From NCBI RefSeq assembly GCF_004366375.1, contig NZ_SOEF01000006.1, positions 1-64,000 on the forward strand: DNA of 64,000 bases, read 5' to 3'. Shown in pieces: positions 37,356-45,089 of the stretch. A model generated the notes under the pieces. The model searched no databases, was not told the origin of the DNA, and worked only from the letters and a program-made list of their open reading frames with translations. Position 1 is the stretch's first letter; the number at the start of each line of letters is the position of its first letter. Position numbers and translations under genes: made by a program. The DNA comes from Halanaerobium congolense (GTDB taxonomy: Bacteria; Bacillota; Halanaerobiia; Halanaerobiales; Halanaerobiaceae).

Positions 37356-37399
37356 ATAGGTACCAGGTACAAATCGTCCGATTTGTACCTGGTACCTAT
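37356..37399. repeat. Perfect 21-base-pair palindrome
   Basis: ATAGGTACCAGGTACAAATC and the following G, then TC, then the exact reverse complement. There is no T run behind it. It lies between the H-NOX gene and hemA, 111 bases before hemA. It could be a hairpin that stabilises RNA ends, a small repeat unit or a protein site. Confidence 0.7.
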
Positions 37400-37509
37400 C
37401 GTTCTTCCAAACTTTTTTGCAGTAGAAGAAAATTTGTAATATAATTAAAGTTGAGTAAAAGTAAAATTTAGAAACAAGATATAAAAATTATAAAAAAGGA
37501 GGCCTTTTG

Positions 37510-38808
37510 ATGCAGCTTTTAGTATCCGGAATTAATCATAAAACAGCTCCAATTTCAATTAGAGATCAGCTTTCTCAAAAAACAGCTGAGATCAAAAAAG
37601 AACTAAAACAGGAATTGAGCAAAAATAGTTTTAAAGAATTTTTTATATTAAATACCTGTAATCGTTTTGAGATCTATCTTTATTCTGAAAAAGAAGTTGA
37701 AACTAGAAATACTTTAAAAAAATATATTTATAAGCTGCTAGGAAACACTCTCAAAGGCCATTTTAGATATAAAATTAATGACTTAAATGACTATCTTTAT
37801 CAGTACCATGATCTGCAGGCTGTTGAACATCTATACCGGGTGGCAGCCGGGCTTGATTCTCTGATCAAAGGAGAAGATCAGATTTTAGCACAGCTTAAAA
37901 AACAGTTTAGAGAATATAAAGAAGACAATCTAACTGGCTCTTATTTAAATCAGCTCTGTTTGGAAGCGATTAAAGTTGGAAAAATGGTAAGAACCAAAAC
38001 TAAAATTAATGAGCGGGCGGTTTCGATAAGTTATGCGGCAGTAGAGCTGGCCCGGGATATTTTTGGCAGCCTTAGGGGAGAAAAAGTGATGATTCTCGGC
38101 GCTGGTGAGACAGCAGAGTTAACTCTTAAAAACTTACTTAATTATGGTGTAGAAGGAATTATGGTGGCAAACCGTACTTATGCTAATGGACAGAAACTGG
38201 CAGCTGAATATGGGGGAGAAGCTATTCACTGGGAAGAATTTAAAGCTAGAGTTGAAGAAGTTGATATTATAATTGCTTCTACAGCAGCTCCTCATACAGT
38301 ACTTCATAAAAATGATCTTTTAGATAAAGTAGAGGAAAAACATGGGCCAATGTTTTTAATTGATATTGCTCTACCAAGAGATATTGATCAAAATGTTGAA
38401 GAGCTTCCTGGAGTTCATTTATATAATATAGATGATTTAAAGAGGGTAATTGATAAAAATTTAAACTTAAGGGAAAATGAAGTTACTAAAGCAGAAGCAA
38501 TAATTGAAGAAGAAAAATATAATTTTCAGCGCTGGCTGCGAGAACGACGCTGTGTTCCTCTGATTAAGGAAATGAGAGAGGATGCACAGAATATTAAAGA
38601 AAAAGAAGTGAAAAGAGCTTTGCATCAGCTTAGAAATTCAGAGCTTGAATCGGAAGAAATTATTGAACAGCTGGCCCACCGCCTCTTAAATAAATTATTA
38701 CACCAGCCAACTGTTGGACTTAAAGAGCTGGCGGTAGAAAGTAAAAAACCAAAAGAAGCTCAATTAGAAGCTGTAAAAACAATTTTTGCAGTAGGCGAAA
38801 AAGAATAA
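37510..38808 (+). CDS. hemA: Glutamyl-tRNA reductase
   Basis: First committed step of tetrapyrrole synthesis: reduces glutamyl-tRNA to glutamate-1-semialdehyde with NADPH. The 432-residue protein has the nucleophilic cysteine in NTCNRFEIYLY near residue 50, the substrate site GLDSLIKGEDQILAQLK, the NADPH loop VMILGAGETAELTL near 195, and a C-terminal helical dimerisation domain. GGAGG lies eight bases before this ATG; an in-frame TTG three bases earlier is less likely. It opens the hem part of the cluster. Confidence 0.95.
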   Translation: MQLLVSGINHKTAPISIRDQLSQKTAEIKKELKQELSKNSFKEFFILNTCNRFEIYLYSEKEVETRNTLKKYIYKLLGNTLKGHFRYKINDLNDYLYQYHDLQAVEHLYRVAAGLDSLIKGEDQILAQLKKQFREYKEDNLTGSYLNQLCLEAIKVGKMVRTKTKINERAVSISYAAVELARDIFGSLRGEKVMILGAGETAELTLKNLLNYGVEGIMVANRTYANGQKLAAEYGGEAIHWEEFKARVEEVDIIIASTAAPHTVLHKNDLLDKVEEKHGPMFLIDIALPRDIDQNVEELPGVHLYNIDDLKRVIDKNLNLRENEVTKAEAIIEEEKYNFQRWLRERRCVPLIKEMREDAQNIKEKEVKRALHQLRNSELESEEIIEQLAHRLLNKLLHQPTVGLKELAVESKKPKEAQLEAVKTIFAVGEKE

Positions 38809-38832
38809 TTGTATTTTTAAAGGAGAACAGCT

Positions 38833-39561
38833 GTGAAATTTTACCCGATAAATTTAAATTTAAAAGATAAAAATGTATTAATTGTAGGCGCGGGTAAAGT
38901 AGCACTGCGTAAATTTAAGCGTTTACTGCAGACCAGAGCGCAGATAAAAATAATTTCTCCAGAATTTAATTGGGAATTCTTACCCTATTTAAATCAGGAA
39001 TCAGAAAAATATATTTTTTTAAAAAGAAAATTTAAAGATGAAGATTTAATTGGACAATTTTTAGTTTTTGCTGCCACTGATAATTCAGAATTAAATCAAC
39101 GAATTGCTTTTCTGGCCAGAGGAAAAAATATTCTGGTTAATATAATAGATAATGCTGAACTTTCAGATTTTACTGTTCCAGCAGTGGTAAATAGAGGTGA
39201 ATTGCTTTTGACTGCTGCTTCCGGTTCAAATCTGCCTGCTCTTTCAAAAAATATTAGAAAAAAATTGGAATCTGATTTTGGGATTGAATACCGGCTTCTG
39301 CTTGATATAATGTCAGAAAAAAGGAAGGCAATTATAGAGGATATTGATAGTATTGAACTTAGAAAATTAATTTTCAGGGAAATAGCTTCTGCTGACTTTT
39401 TAACTAAAATAAGAAAAATTATAGTTGATTACAATCCCCAAATTTTATCTAACAGTAATTATCAGCCTAATGACTCGGAATATCAATTAATTAAAAAAGA
39501 GATAGAAAAAGCTATTTCACAGCTGATAGAAAGAAAGAAGTTTCATAATGAAGAACTTTAA
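38833..39561 (+). CDS. Precorrin-2 dehydrogenase / sirohydrochlorin ferrochelatase-type protein (Met8/CysG-N)
   Basis: Oxidises precorrin-2 to sirohydrochlorin with NAD+. The 242-residue protein begins with the Rossmann motif NVLIVGAGKVALRKFKRLL, continues with FVFAATDNSELNQRI-like sequence, NIIDNAELSDFTVPAVVNRG and the ASGSNLPALSKNIRKKLE segment. It lacks the SUMT half of CysG, which is encoded separately at 46108. The C-terminal 80 residues are less conserved. The start is GTG after AGGAG. Iron insertion may be done by it or by the CbiX-like protein at 50369. Confidence 0.88.
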   Translation: MKFYPINLNLKDKNVLIVGAGKVALRKFKRLLQTRAQIKIISPEFNWEFLPYLNQESEKYIFLKRKFKDEDLIGQFLVFAATDNSELNQRIAFLARGKNILVNIIDNAELSDFTVPAVVNRGELLLTAASGSNLPALSKNIRKKLESDFGIEYRLLLDIMSEKRKAIIEDIDSIELRKLIFREIASADFLTKIRKIIVDYNPQILSNSNYQPNDSEYQLIKKEIEKAISQLIERKKFHNEEL

Positions 39562-39572
39562 GGTGGAGATCT

Positions 39573-39852
39573 GATGTTAACCAGATTATATTTATTAAGA
39601 TATGGAGAAGCTGACTGGAATCAGAAGTTTTTTTTCGAGAAGATTATTGAGAGACATCAGGGCAATAAAATACTGGTGGTTACTCATGGAGGGGTTATCA
39701 AATTATAACTGATAGCTGTTCTGTCAATTAAGCTCGAAAATTTTTGGCAGTTTCAGATAGATAATTGTTCTCTAACTGAGCTGAAAATTTATGATCAGGA
39801 GATAATTTTAAGTAAATTAAATTTTACAAATGACCTTGGGAACAGGTATTAG
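39573..39852 (+). pseudogene. cobC: Alpha-ribazole phosphatase / histidine phosphatase remnant
   Basis: MLTRLYLLRYGEADWN keeps the N-terminal shape of the histidine phosphatase family, but the catalytic RHG is RYG. It jumps to KILVVTHGGVIKL, losing about 100 residues, then meets a stop; LENFWQFQIDNCSLTELKIY follows in the same region, the usual C-terminus of CobC. The middle of the gene has been deleted. A lost step of cobalamin nucleotide-loop assembly is suggested. Confidence 0.75.
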
Positions 39853-40094
39853 GTAGATAATTATTTAATTTAGCTGTTTGTTTAAAGTTATTAGATTTTT
39901 GATTTAAGTAACTTTAATTATGATTATATACTTTTAATCTCAATCTGATGGTTGGGATCTTTTTTTATCTACTTTTTAAGGCATCCTATATAAAGTTAAA
40001 AATTTCCATGGAAGAAAATGGGGTTGGTTTTTAGGCTAAGAATCCTCCGAGACTAGATATTAGCTTTTTTAAAGTCTGCTGGAAATTTAAATTA

Positions 40095-40330
40095 ACCAGC
40101 TTTATCAAGCGCTTCAGCATCAATTTAATCAGATTTAGCACTGTGATGATTTTTTTTTGGTTAGAGCAGGCGTGACTTCTTTAACAGTATAGCCCTGATC
40201 TAAGAGCCATGAGCAAGAGAATGACCAAGCTCCTGGGTATCTTCCAGTCCAAAGATGATTTTCTTATCAGGTTGAGATTCAACTGCAGGGACTTGGAGAA
40301 TATAAGGGTGTTCAGCAGTGTTATTCAAAT
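40095..40330 (-). pseudogene. IS110-family transposase remnant
   Basis: The minus strand encodes pieces of the N-terminal DEDD transposase domain: KIIFGLEDTQELGHSLAHGS and, after stops and shifts, SDxIDAEALDKAG. The order matches IS110-type proteins. The rest of the 917 bases between the Met8-type gene and cbiM (39562-40478) shows no intact frame besides this and the cobC remnant. Confidence 0.65.
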
Positions 40331-40478
40331 AAAATCACTGAATCAATTAAAAGTTAAAAGATAGCTAAATTTAATTTACACAATTTATTATACAATACTG
40401 AGTAAAAAAACAATTTATATTTAAATAGTGATATATTTCAATATCACTAAGTATATATATTATAAGAGGAGGGTGACT

Positions 40479-41090
40479 ATGCATATTTCGGAAGGTGTTT
40501 TGTCTGCGCCAGTTTTAATCAGTGGAGCTGTGCTTACAGCAGCTGGAGTGGCAGTTGGATTAAAAAAGATGAAGGACCAGGATATACCCAGAACAGCATT
40601 AATATCGGCAGCTTTATTTGTAGCTTCCTTAATTCATTTGCCGCTGGGGCCGACAAGTGTTCATTTAATCTTAAATGGTACAGCCGGGATAATACTCGGC
40701 TGGCAGATTTTCCCGGCAATTTTAATTTCTTTATTTTTACAGAGTATTTTATTTCAATTTGGAGGAATTACCACTCTGGGTATTAATACATTTAATATAG
40801 CTTTTCCTGGAATTGCAGCTTATTATCTATTCGCTTTTGCCAGGATAAATAGTAATCTTCGGCTAGGTATTCTTTCTTTTATCAGTGGTGGTTTTGCAGT
40901 TTTTTTAACTTCTATTCTGGTTGCTTTTTCTCTTGCTTTTACAGATCAATCTTTTTTAGAAATTGCAAAACTGTCGGTTGTCTCATATTTACCAGTTATA
41001 ATTATTGAAGGAATAATAACTGTATTTGTAGTTTTTTCAATCAAAAAAATAAATATAAATATTTTAGGGGGAATCAAAGAAGATGTTTAA
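40479..41090 (+). CDS. cbiM: Cobalt/nickel ECF transporter S component CbiM/NikM
   Basis: The substrate-capture membrane subunit of a Co2+/Ni2+ energy-coupling-factor transporter. The start at 40479 is set by GGAGGG and by the product beginning Met-His-Ile, since the free N-terminus and His2 bind the metal in this family; a longer reading would bury it. The 203-residue protein has about seven membrane segments with FVASLIHLPLGPTSVHLILN and FQFGGITTLGINTFNIAFPG, both family motifs. It overlaps the next gene by eight bases. Co versus Ni is undecided. Confidence 0.92.
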   Translation: MHISEGVLSAPVLISGAVLTAAGVAVGLKKMKDQDIPRTALISAALFVASLIHLPLGPTSVHLILNGTAGIILGWQIFPAILISLFLQSILFQFGGITTLGINTFNIAFPGIAAYYLFAFARINSNLRLGILSFISGGFAVFLTSILVAFSLAFTDQSFLEIAKLSVVSYLPVIIIEGIITVFVVFSIKKININILGGIKEDV

Positions 41091-41649
41091 TAAATTAAAT
41101 CTATCAATTTTGTTACTTTTGTTGTTAGCTGTTTTGTTATTTTTAACCTCTGCAGTTCTGGCTCACGGAGTTCATTTAGATGCCTATGTAGAGGGAAACA
41201 AAATTATTGCTGAAGCTTCTTTTTCAGATGGAGCAGCTATAAAAAATTCTGAGATTAATATTTATGATGAGCACGGTTATCTTTTAAACACCTATCAGAC
41301 TGATGAAAATGGAATAGTAGAGTTTAAAATACCTGTACTGGAAGATCTGAAATTAGTTTTAAACGATAATCTGGGTCATCAGGATCAATATATTGTAAAA
41401 AGATCTAAACTTCCAGCTGAGTTCCAAAGTTCAAATTCTGAATCAAAAATGGAAGCAGTAAATGATGTTAGTGAAGAACAATTACGAATAATAGTTAGTG
41501 AAGAGCTGGATAAAAAACTGGCCCCTATTAATCATGATTTAGATCAGTTGTCTAATAGTGGTCCAGGAATGACGGAGATAATTGGTGGAATAGGTTATAT
41601 ATTTGGACTAATGGGTCTTTATTTTTATTTTAAAAAGAGAGAAAATTAA
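41083..41649 (+). CDS. Accessory component of the Co/Ni transporter (CbiL/NikL-like)
   Basis: A 188-residue protein with an N-terminal signal/anchor (LLLLLLAVLLFLTSAVLA), a short extracytoplasmic beta domain starting directly after it with the metal-friendly AHGVHLDAYVEGNKI, and a C-terminal membrane helix (IIGGIGYIFGLMGLYFYF) before a basic tail. This is the layout of the CbiL/NikL proteins that replace CbiN in many Co/Ni systems. It lies between cbiM and cbiQ, in the expected order. Confidence 0.75.
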   Translation: MFNKLNLSILLLLLLAVLLFLTSAVLAHGVHLDAYVEGNKIIAEASFSDGAAIKNSEINIYDEHGYLLNTYQTDENGIVEFKIPVLEDLKLVLNDNLGHQDQYIVKRSKLPAEFQSSNSESKMEAVNDVSEEQLRIIVSEELDKKLAPINHDLDQLSNSGPGMTEIIGGIGYIFGLMGLYFYFKKREN

Positions 41650-41651
41650 TA

Positions 41652-41784
41652 ATGCTGGAAGAAAAATTAGCGGCTGGTTCCAGCTGGATTCACAAACTTG
41701 ATCCCCGGGCCAAATTAGTGGTTGGATTATTTTTTTCTTTTCTAATTACATTTAGGACAAATGTCCGGTCCTATTCTTCCTGAT
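41652..41784 (+). pseudogene. cbiQ: cbiQ (EcfT), 5' fragment before the insertion
   Basis: MLEEKLAAGSSWIHKLDPRA is the typical N-terminus of the EcfT membrane coupling subunit, followed by the first membrane segment KLVVGLFFSFLITF. At 41755 the gene meets the inserted element and the frame ends after a few foreign codons. The rest of cbiQ resumes at 43476. Removing the element does not restore the frame exactly: the two halves are one base out of phase, so there is an extra indel as well. Confidence 0.85.
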
Positions 41785-41807
41785 TCTTAGTATTTCAAAT
41801 TAATCAA

Positions 41808-42581
41808 TTATTTATCGTTATCAGAATCAAAATATTCAGGATGATATTTTTCTATAAGCTTCCTGTATTGTTTGATAACAGAAGCTCCTCTTCCTGTCAT
41901 ATGTTTGATCTGGGTTGTGCTTATACCGCGCCTGATAAGGAATTTAACGCGTTCATAGTCTTTGATATATCTATCTACAGCATTTAATGAATGATTTGTT
42001 TTTCTGGCTATATCAGGTGGCTGAACCTTTTGCTCATAAAGCTCTATTATCGCTTTTTTATGAGTGGTTCCACGACCCATATCCAGTATATAACCTTTAA
42101 GAGGTAACACATCATCATGACTATTATGGTATTCACCAATACGCTTTGAAATAGTTGCTGTAGAACGGTTCATTATTGCTGCTAGTTCTTCAACAGTTAG
42201 CATAGCACCCTGTTTTTTAGCTGCTTTAGTCAGCCTGGCAATACGGATCATATCATGTTCTGTTTTGGATACATTCTGTCTTTTTAATTCTATATCTTCC
42301 TCGGTAACATAGGGAAGTTCAATAACTTCCTGTTTATATTCTTCACGTTTTTGCCCCAGTTTTGGTTTGTTATTCTGGTCGGAAGTACTAATCCAGCTTA
42401 AACTTCCAAACTGATTGGTCTTTTTACGAGGATGATATTTATACTCTAATTCAACTATATCGTTGGCTATTAATTCCAGTATTTTATGGCTGCCAAGTAA
42501 TTTATATTCACTCTCTAAAAGCTCAATGATAGCCTGCCTGAAAGTCTTTTTATCCAGGTTAGCAAAAGGGTCCTGTCTCAT
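41808..42581 (-). CDS. HTH protein of the insertion element, second gene (DUF1670-like)
   Basis: A 257-residue protein, paralogous to the product of the gene before it. N-terminal 60 residues are charged (KTFRQAIIELLESEYKLLGS); then comes an HTH (MLTVEELAAIMNRSTATISK, near 135); then the shared motif DMGRGTTHKKAIIELYEQ; then a second HTH-like segment PPDIARKTNHSLNAVDRYIK and a third near ISTTQIKHMTGRGASVIKQY. The resemblance to DUF1670 is from memory. Its ATG overlaps the stop of the first gene (ATGA), preceded by AAGGGGGT. Function unknown; transposition or control of the element is inferred. Confidence 0.75.
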   Translation of the reverse strand: MRQDPFANLDKKTFRQAIIELLESEYKLLGSHKILELIANDIVELEYKYHPRKKTNQFGSLSWISTSDQNNKPKLGQKREEYKQEVIELPYVTEEDIELKRQNVSKTEHDMIRIARLTKAAKKQGAMLTVEELAAIMNRSTATISKRIGEYHNSHDDVLPLKGYILDMGRGTTHKKAIIELYEQKVQPPDIARKTNHSLNAVDRYIKDYERVKFLIRRGISTTQIKHMTGRGASVIKQYRKLIEKYHPEYFDSDNDK

Positions 42582-43399
42582 TTTATGACCCCCTTTTTTG
42601 CCTCAGTTTTTACTGAAGCTTTTTTCTCAGCTATGTTGACTATATCAGCAATACGCTCTTTATGTTCAGAGCTATTATATTTAAAATACAGTTCGGTATA
42701 TTCTTTAACCAGTCTTTCTGAGATACCAACTATATGAGCTGTTTCTTTAATTGAAAGCTTATTCTTTATTGCCAGCAATACACGACCAAAATCATTGATA
42801 TATCTTTTAATTGCCCCAGGAGAATGCCTGGTTTTTCGCTGTATTTCAGAGTAGGTGTTATATTCCAGATACAGTTCAATTATCTTTGTTTTATGGGACA
42901 CTCCAGGTCCAATATCCTGATATGTACCTCTGGTAGGGACAGAAAAGCCCTTACCTTTAAGCTTTTTTATATCACGTCTGATGGTTCTGGGGGATACCTC
43001 CAGTATATCAGCCAGATCCTCCTGGGTTAAAAGACCACCCTGTTCCAGTGATTCTTCTGCCATTCTTAGAATTTTAACTCTTCTGAGAGCTGATTTATTC
43101 TCTATTCTAAAGAGTGTTTTATCCTCTTTGGTTATTGATTTAGTCAGGGTTACCTGAACCTTTGGTAAATCTTCTAGAACTGGACCGTGTTTTGCTTTCT
43201 TAGAGATTACAGTCTTAACTATTTTATCTTTACTTTCATGATATGATGGATCATAATGTTTAAGTTGGTAAACTTCATTAGCAGCTTCTACAATTGCTTT
43301 TGCTTCACGCGGTGAATATTCAAATAGTTCTTTAAGAATGTATTCAAATTGACTATCTAAAGTTTTAACTTTTACACGATCAAGTTCAGTTTTAGGCAT
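42578..43399 (-). CDS. HTH protein of the insertion element, first gene (DUF1670-like)
   Basis: A 273-residue protein with the same plan as its neighbour: an N-terminal region (LDSQFEYILKELFEYSPREA), an HTH in LLTQEDLADILEVSPRTIRR near 130, then DIGPGVSHKTKIIELYLEY, TYSEIQRKTRHSPGAIKRYI and a last HTH-like LSIKETAHIVGISERLVKEY. The common motif D-x-G-x-G-x-x-H-K-x-x-I-I-E-L-Y links the pair. The ATG follows AAGGGGGAA and the two genes are translationally coupled. No nuclease or recombinase motif is visible. It could be a novel transposition protein, a DNA-bending partner or a regulator. Confidence 0.75.
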   Translation of the reverse strand: MPKTELDRVKVKTLDSQFEYILKELFEYSPREAKAIVEAANEVYQLKHYDPSYHESKDKIVKTVISKKAKHGPVLEDLPKVQVTLTKSITKEDKTLFRIENKSALRRVKILRMAEESLEQGGLLTQEDLADILEVSPRTIRRDIKKLKGKGFSVPTRGTYQDIGPGVSHKTKIIELYLEYNTYSEIQRKTRHSPGAIKRYINDFGRVLLAIKNKLSIKETAHIVGISERLVKEYTELYFKYNSSEHKERIADIVNIAEKKASVKTEAKKGVIK

Positions 43400-43469
43400 T
43401 TGTTGTTCCCCCTTAACTATATCTTATATCAAACTCTTTTGTTAGTCGAACTTGATTAGGGGCGGACAA

Positions 43470-44141
43470 ATGTCCTTATTTGCTTTATCAAATGAATTAA
43501 AGACTTTGAGCCTGTTTTTTGCTTTAGCAGTGATTTTAATAATTTCAATTGAAATTGATTTTAAATATCTCTTAAAAAGACTCCTGCTGTTTAATTTATT
43601 TATTTGTTTAATCTGGATTTTTATTCCGTTTACTTTTCCTGGCAAAGAAATTTTGACTGTCTGGCAGTTTTCGGTTTCCAGAGAAGGGCTTTTCTATGCT
43701 TTGAAAATCACTTTAAGTTCAAACAGTATTATCTTATTAGTGATTTCATTGTTATCTACTTCTCCAGTTCTGGATTTAATCCATGCAATGAGCAGGCTCC
43801 GGATTCCGCCAAAACTAATTTATTTATTATTTTTTGTTTATAGATATTTATATGTAATAAAAAAGGAATTTAATACAATACATCAGGCTATGCTACTTAG
43901 AGGATTTAAGGCAAAAACTAATCTGCATACCTATAGATCATATGCTTATTTGATTGCAATGTTATTGATAAAAAGCTACGAAAGATCCAAAAAAGTTTAT
44001 CAGGCAATGATCTGCAGGGGTTTTAAAGGAGATTTTGTAATGATAGATCATTTTAAATTCAAACAAAAGGACTATCTGTTTATAATAGTTTCATCTCTGT
44101 TTTTAATATTTTTATTAGCTATTGAAAAGGGATTGATTTAA
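43470..44141 (+). pseudogene. cbiQ: cbiQ (EcfT), 3' part after the insertion
   Basis: The remaining 220 codons of EcfT: four or five membrane segments and both coupling-helix motifs, LLRGFKAKTNLHTYRSYA and MICRGFKGDF (R-G pairs that contact the ATPase). The reading frame is open from inside the element. ATG at 43470 is part of the terminal GGACAAATGTCC and has AGGGG seven bases upstream, so a shortened EcfT without its N-terminus and first helix might still be translated. Whether that is functional is doubtful. Confidence 0.75.
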
Positions 44142-44143
44142 TA

Positions 44144-44764
44144 ATGATAAAATTAGAAAATATTTATTTTGAATATGAAAACGGAAATAAAGTTTTAGAG
44201 GCTTTTGATTTTGAAATTAAAGCTGGAGAAAGAATTGCCCTAAAAGGTTCAAATGGTGCCGGAAAAACTACTGTTTTTAAGCTGATAATGGGTTTAATTA
44301 AAGCTCAAAAAGGTAAACTACATATTTTTGGAAAGGAAAGAAAAAAAGAAAAAGATTTTTTAGAAGTAAGGGAAAGAGTTGGGTATTTATTTCAGGATTC
44401 AGATAATCAATTATTTTGTCCAACAGTAGAAGAAGATATTGCCTTTGGTCCGATTAATCTTGGTAAGAGCCGCAGTCAGGCAAAAAAAATTGTTGAAGAA
44501 AAATTGAAGCTGGTTGAAATGGAAGGTTTTGAAAAAAAAGCAAGTTATAATCTTTCTCAGGGGCAGAAGAAAATAATTGCCTTTGCTTCAGTGCTGGCAA
44601 TGGAACCAGAACTGCTTTTGTTAGATGAGCCTTTTGCCAGTCTTGATAAAGAATCAGCAGCAAGAATGGTTTATATTTTAAAGAAAATCTCTCAGCCCTT
44701 TGTTTTAGTTTCTCATAATGATAAACTTTCGCAAAAAGTAATAGATAAATCATATTCAATTTGA
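44144..44764 (+). CDS. cbiO: Cobalt/nickel ECF transporter ATPase CbiO/NikO
   Basis: Energises the CbiM-type transporter. The 206-residue ATPase has Walker A GSNGAGKTT near residue 38, Q-loop LFQDSDNQLF (the ECF-type Q), signature LSQGQKKIIAFAS, Walker B LLLDEPFASLD and switch histidine VLVSHND. It is on the short side for the family, lacking a C-terminal extension. It starts two bases after the cbiQ stop. Confidence 0.9.
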   Translation: MIKLENIYFEYENGNKVLEAFDFEIKAGERIALKGSNGAGKTTVFKLIMGLIKAQKGKLHIFGKERKKEKDFLEVRERVGYLFQDSDNQLFCPTVEEDIAFGPINLGKSRSQAKKIVEEKLKLVEMEGFEKKASYNLSQGQKKIIAFASVLAMEPELLLLDEPFASLDKESAARMVYILKKISQPFVLVSHNDKLSQKVIDKSYSI

Positions 44765-44779
44765 AGGGAGCTGTTATAA

Positions 44780-45054
44780 GTGTCAGCAGCAAAAAAATTA
44801 TATATAATTGAGAGCAGAGTCAGCAGGAGCGGAAATTAAATATTTTAAATTAAGAAGCTAGGCTATTTTAATTCGGAATTGTGGCAGTTATCAGGGACTG
44901 CTGCTGGCGTGATTATTATCCTGGGTGAATACTTTTTGTCATTTATTTTTGCCGGTAGAGATCAAGCTAAAACTATAAAGATTATGCATGATTCTAATTC
45001 TGGAATTTTTGCACTGGGAACTTTAATTTTGCAATTAAGCACCTTTCTGTTATA
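44780..45054 (+). pseudogene. Decayed small membrane-protein gene between cbiO and hemC
   Basis: The 325-base gap contains a GTG-started stub with stops and then about 65 open codons with two hydrophobic segments (GTAAGVIIILGEYFLSFIFA, SGIFALGTLILQLSTFLL) ending at 45054. The family is not recognised. Confidence 0.35.
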
Positions 45055-45089
45055 AAATTAAGAAAATAGAAGTAAATTAAGGAACAGGG

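Larger units (their letters stand above)
41755..43475. mobile_element. Insertion element carrying two paralogous HTH genes and palindromic ends
   Basis: A 1.72-kb block interrupts cbiQ. GGACAAATGTCC, itself nearly palindromic, stands at both edges (41755-41766 and 43464-43475). Read inward from each edge, the ends are GGACAAATGTCCGGTCCTA and GGACATTTGTCCGCCCCTA, a 19-base inverted repeat with four mismatches. Either the 12-mer is a target duplication or it is part of the terminal repeat, in which case TTA is present directly outside both ends. The interior holds only two overlapping genes on the minus strand, both apparently intact, with no DDE, tyrosine or serine recombinase motif that I can see. 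Confidence 0.8.

Noticed and set aside
40331-40478. Possible cobalamin or nickel/cobalt riboswitch before cbiM
   Set aside because: Neither the B12-box nor the NiCo riboswitch pattern can be found, and most of the upstream region is transposase debris.
40428-40478. Longer CbiM start
   Set aside because: It would hide the Met-His N-terminus used for metal binding. The ATG at 40479 follows GGAGGG.
41808-43399. Reading the two element genes as a toxin-antitoxin or ordinary operon regulator pair
   Set aside because: They lie inside a broken gene between repeated ends, are paralogues of each other and are far larger than usual antitoxins, so an element of their own is the simpler reading.
41755-43475. 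Simple 12-base target duplication that restores cbiQ
   Set aside because: Removing the element plus one copy leaves the two halves one base out of phase and meets a stop. A further indel or a different boundary must be assumed.
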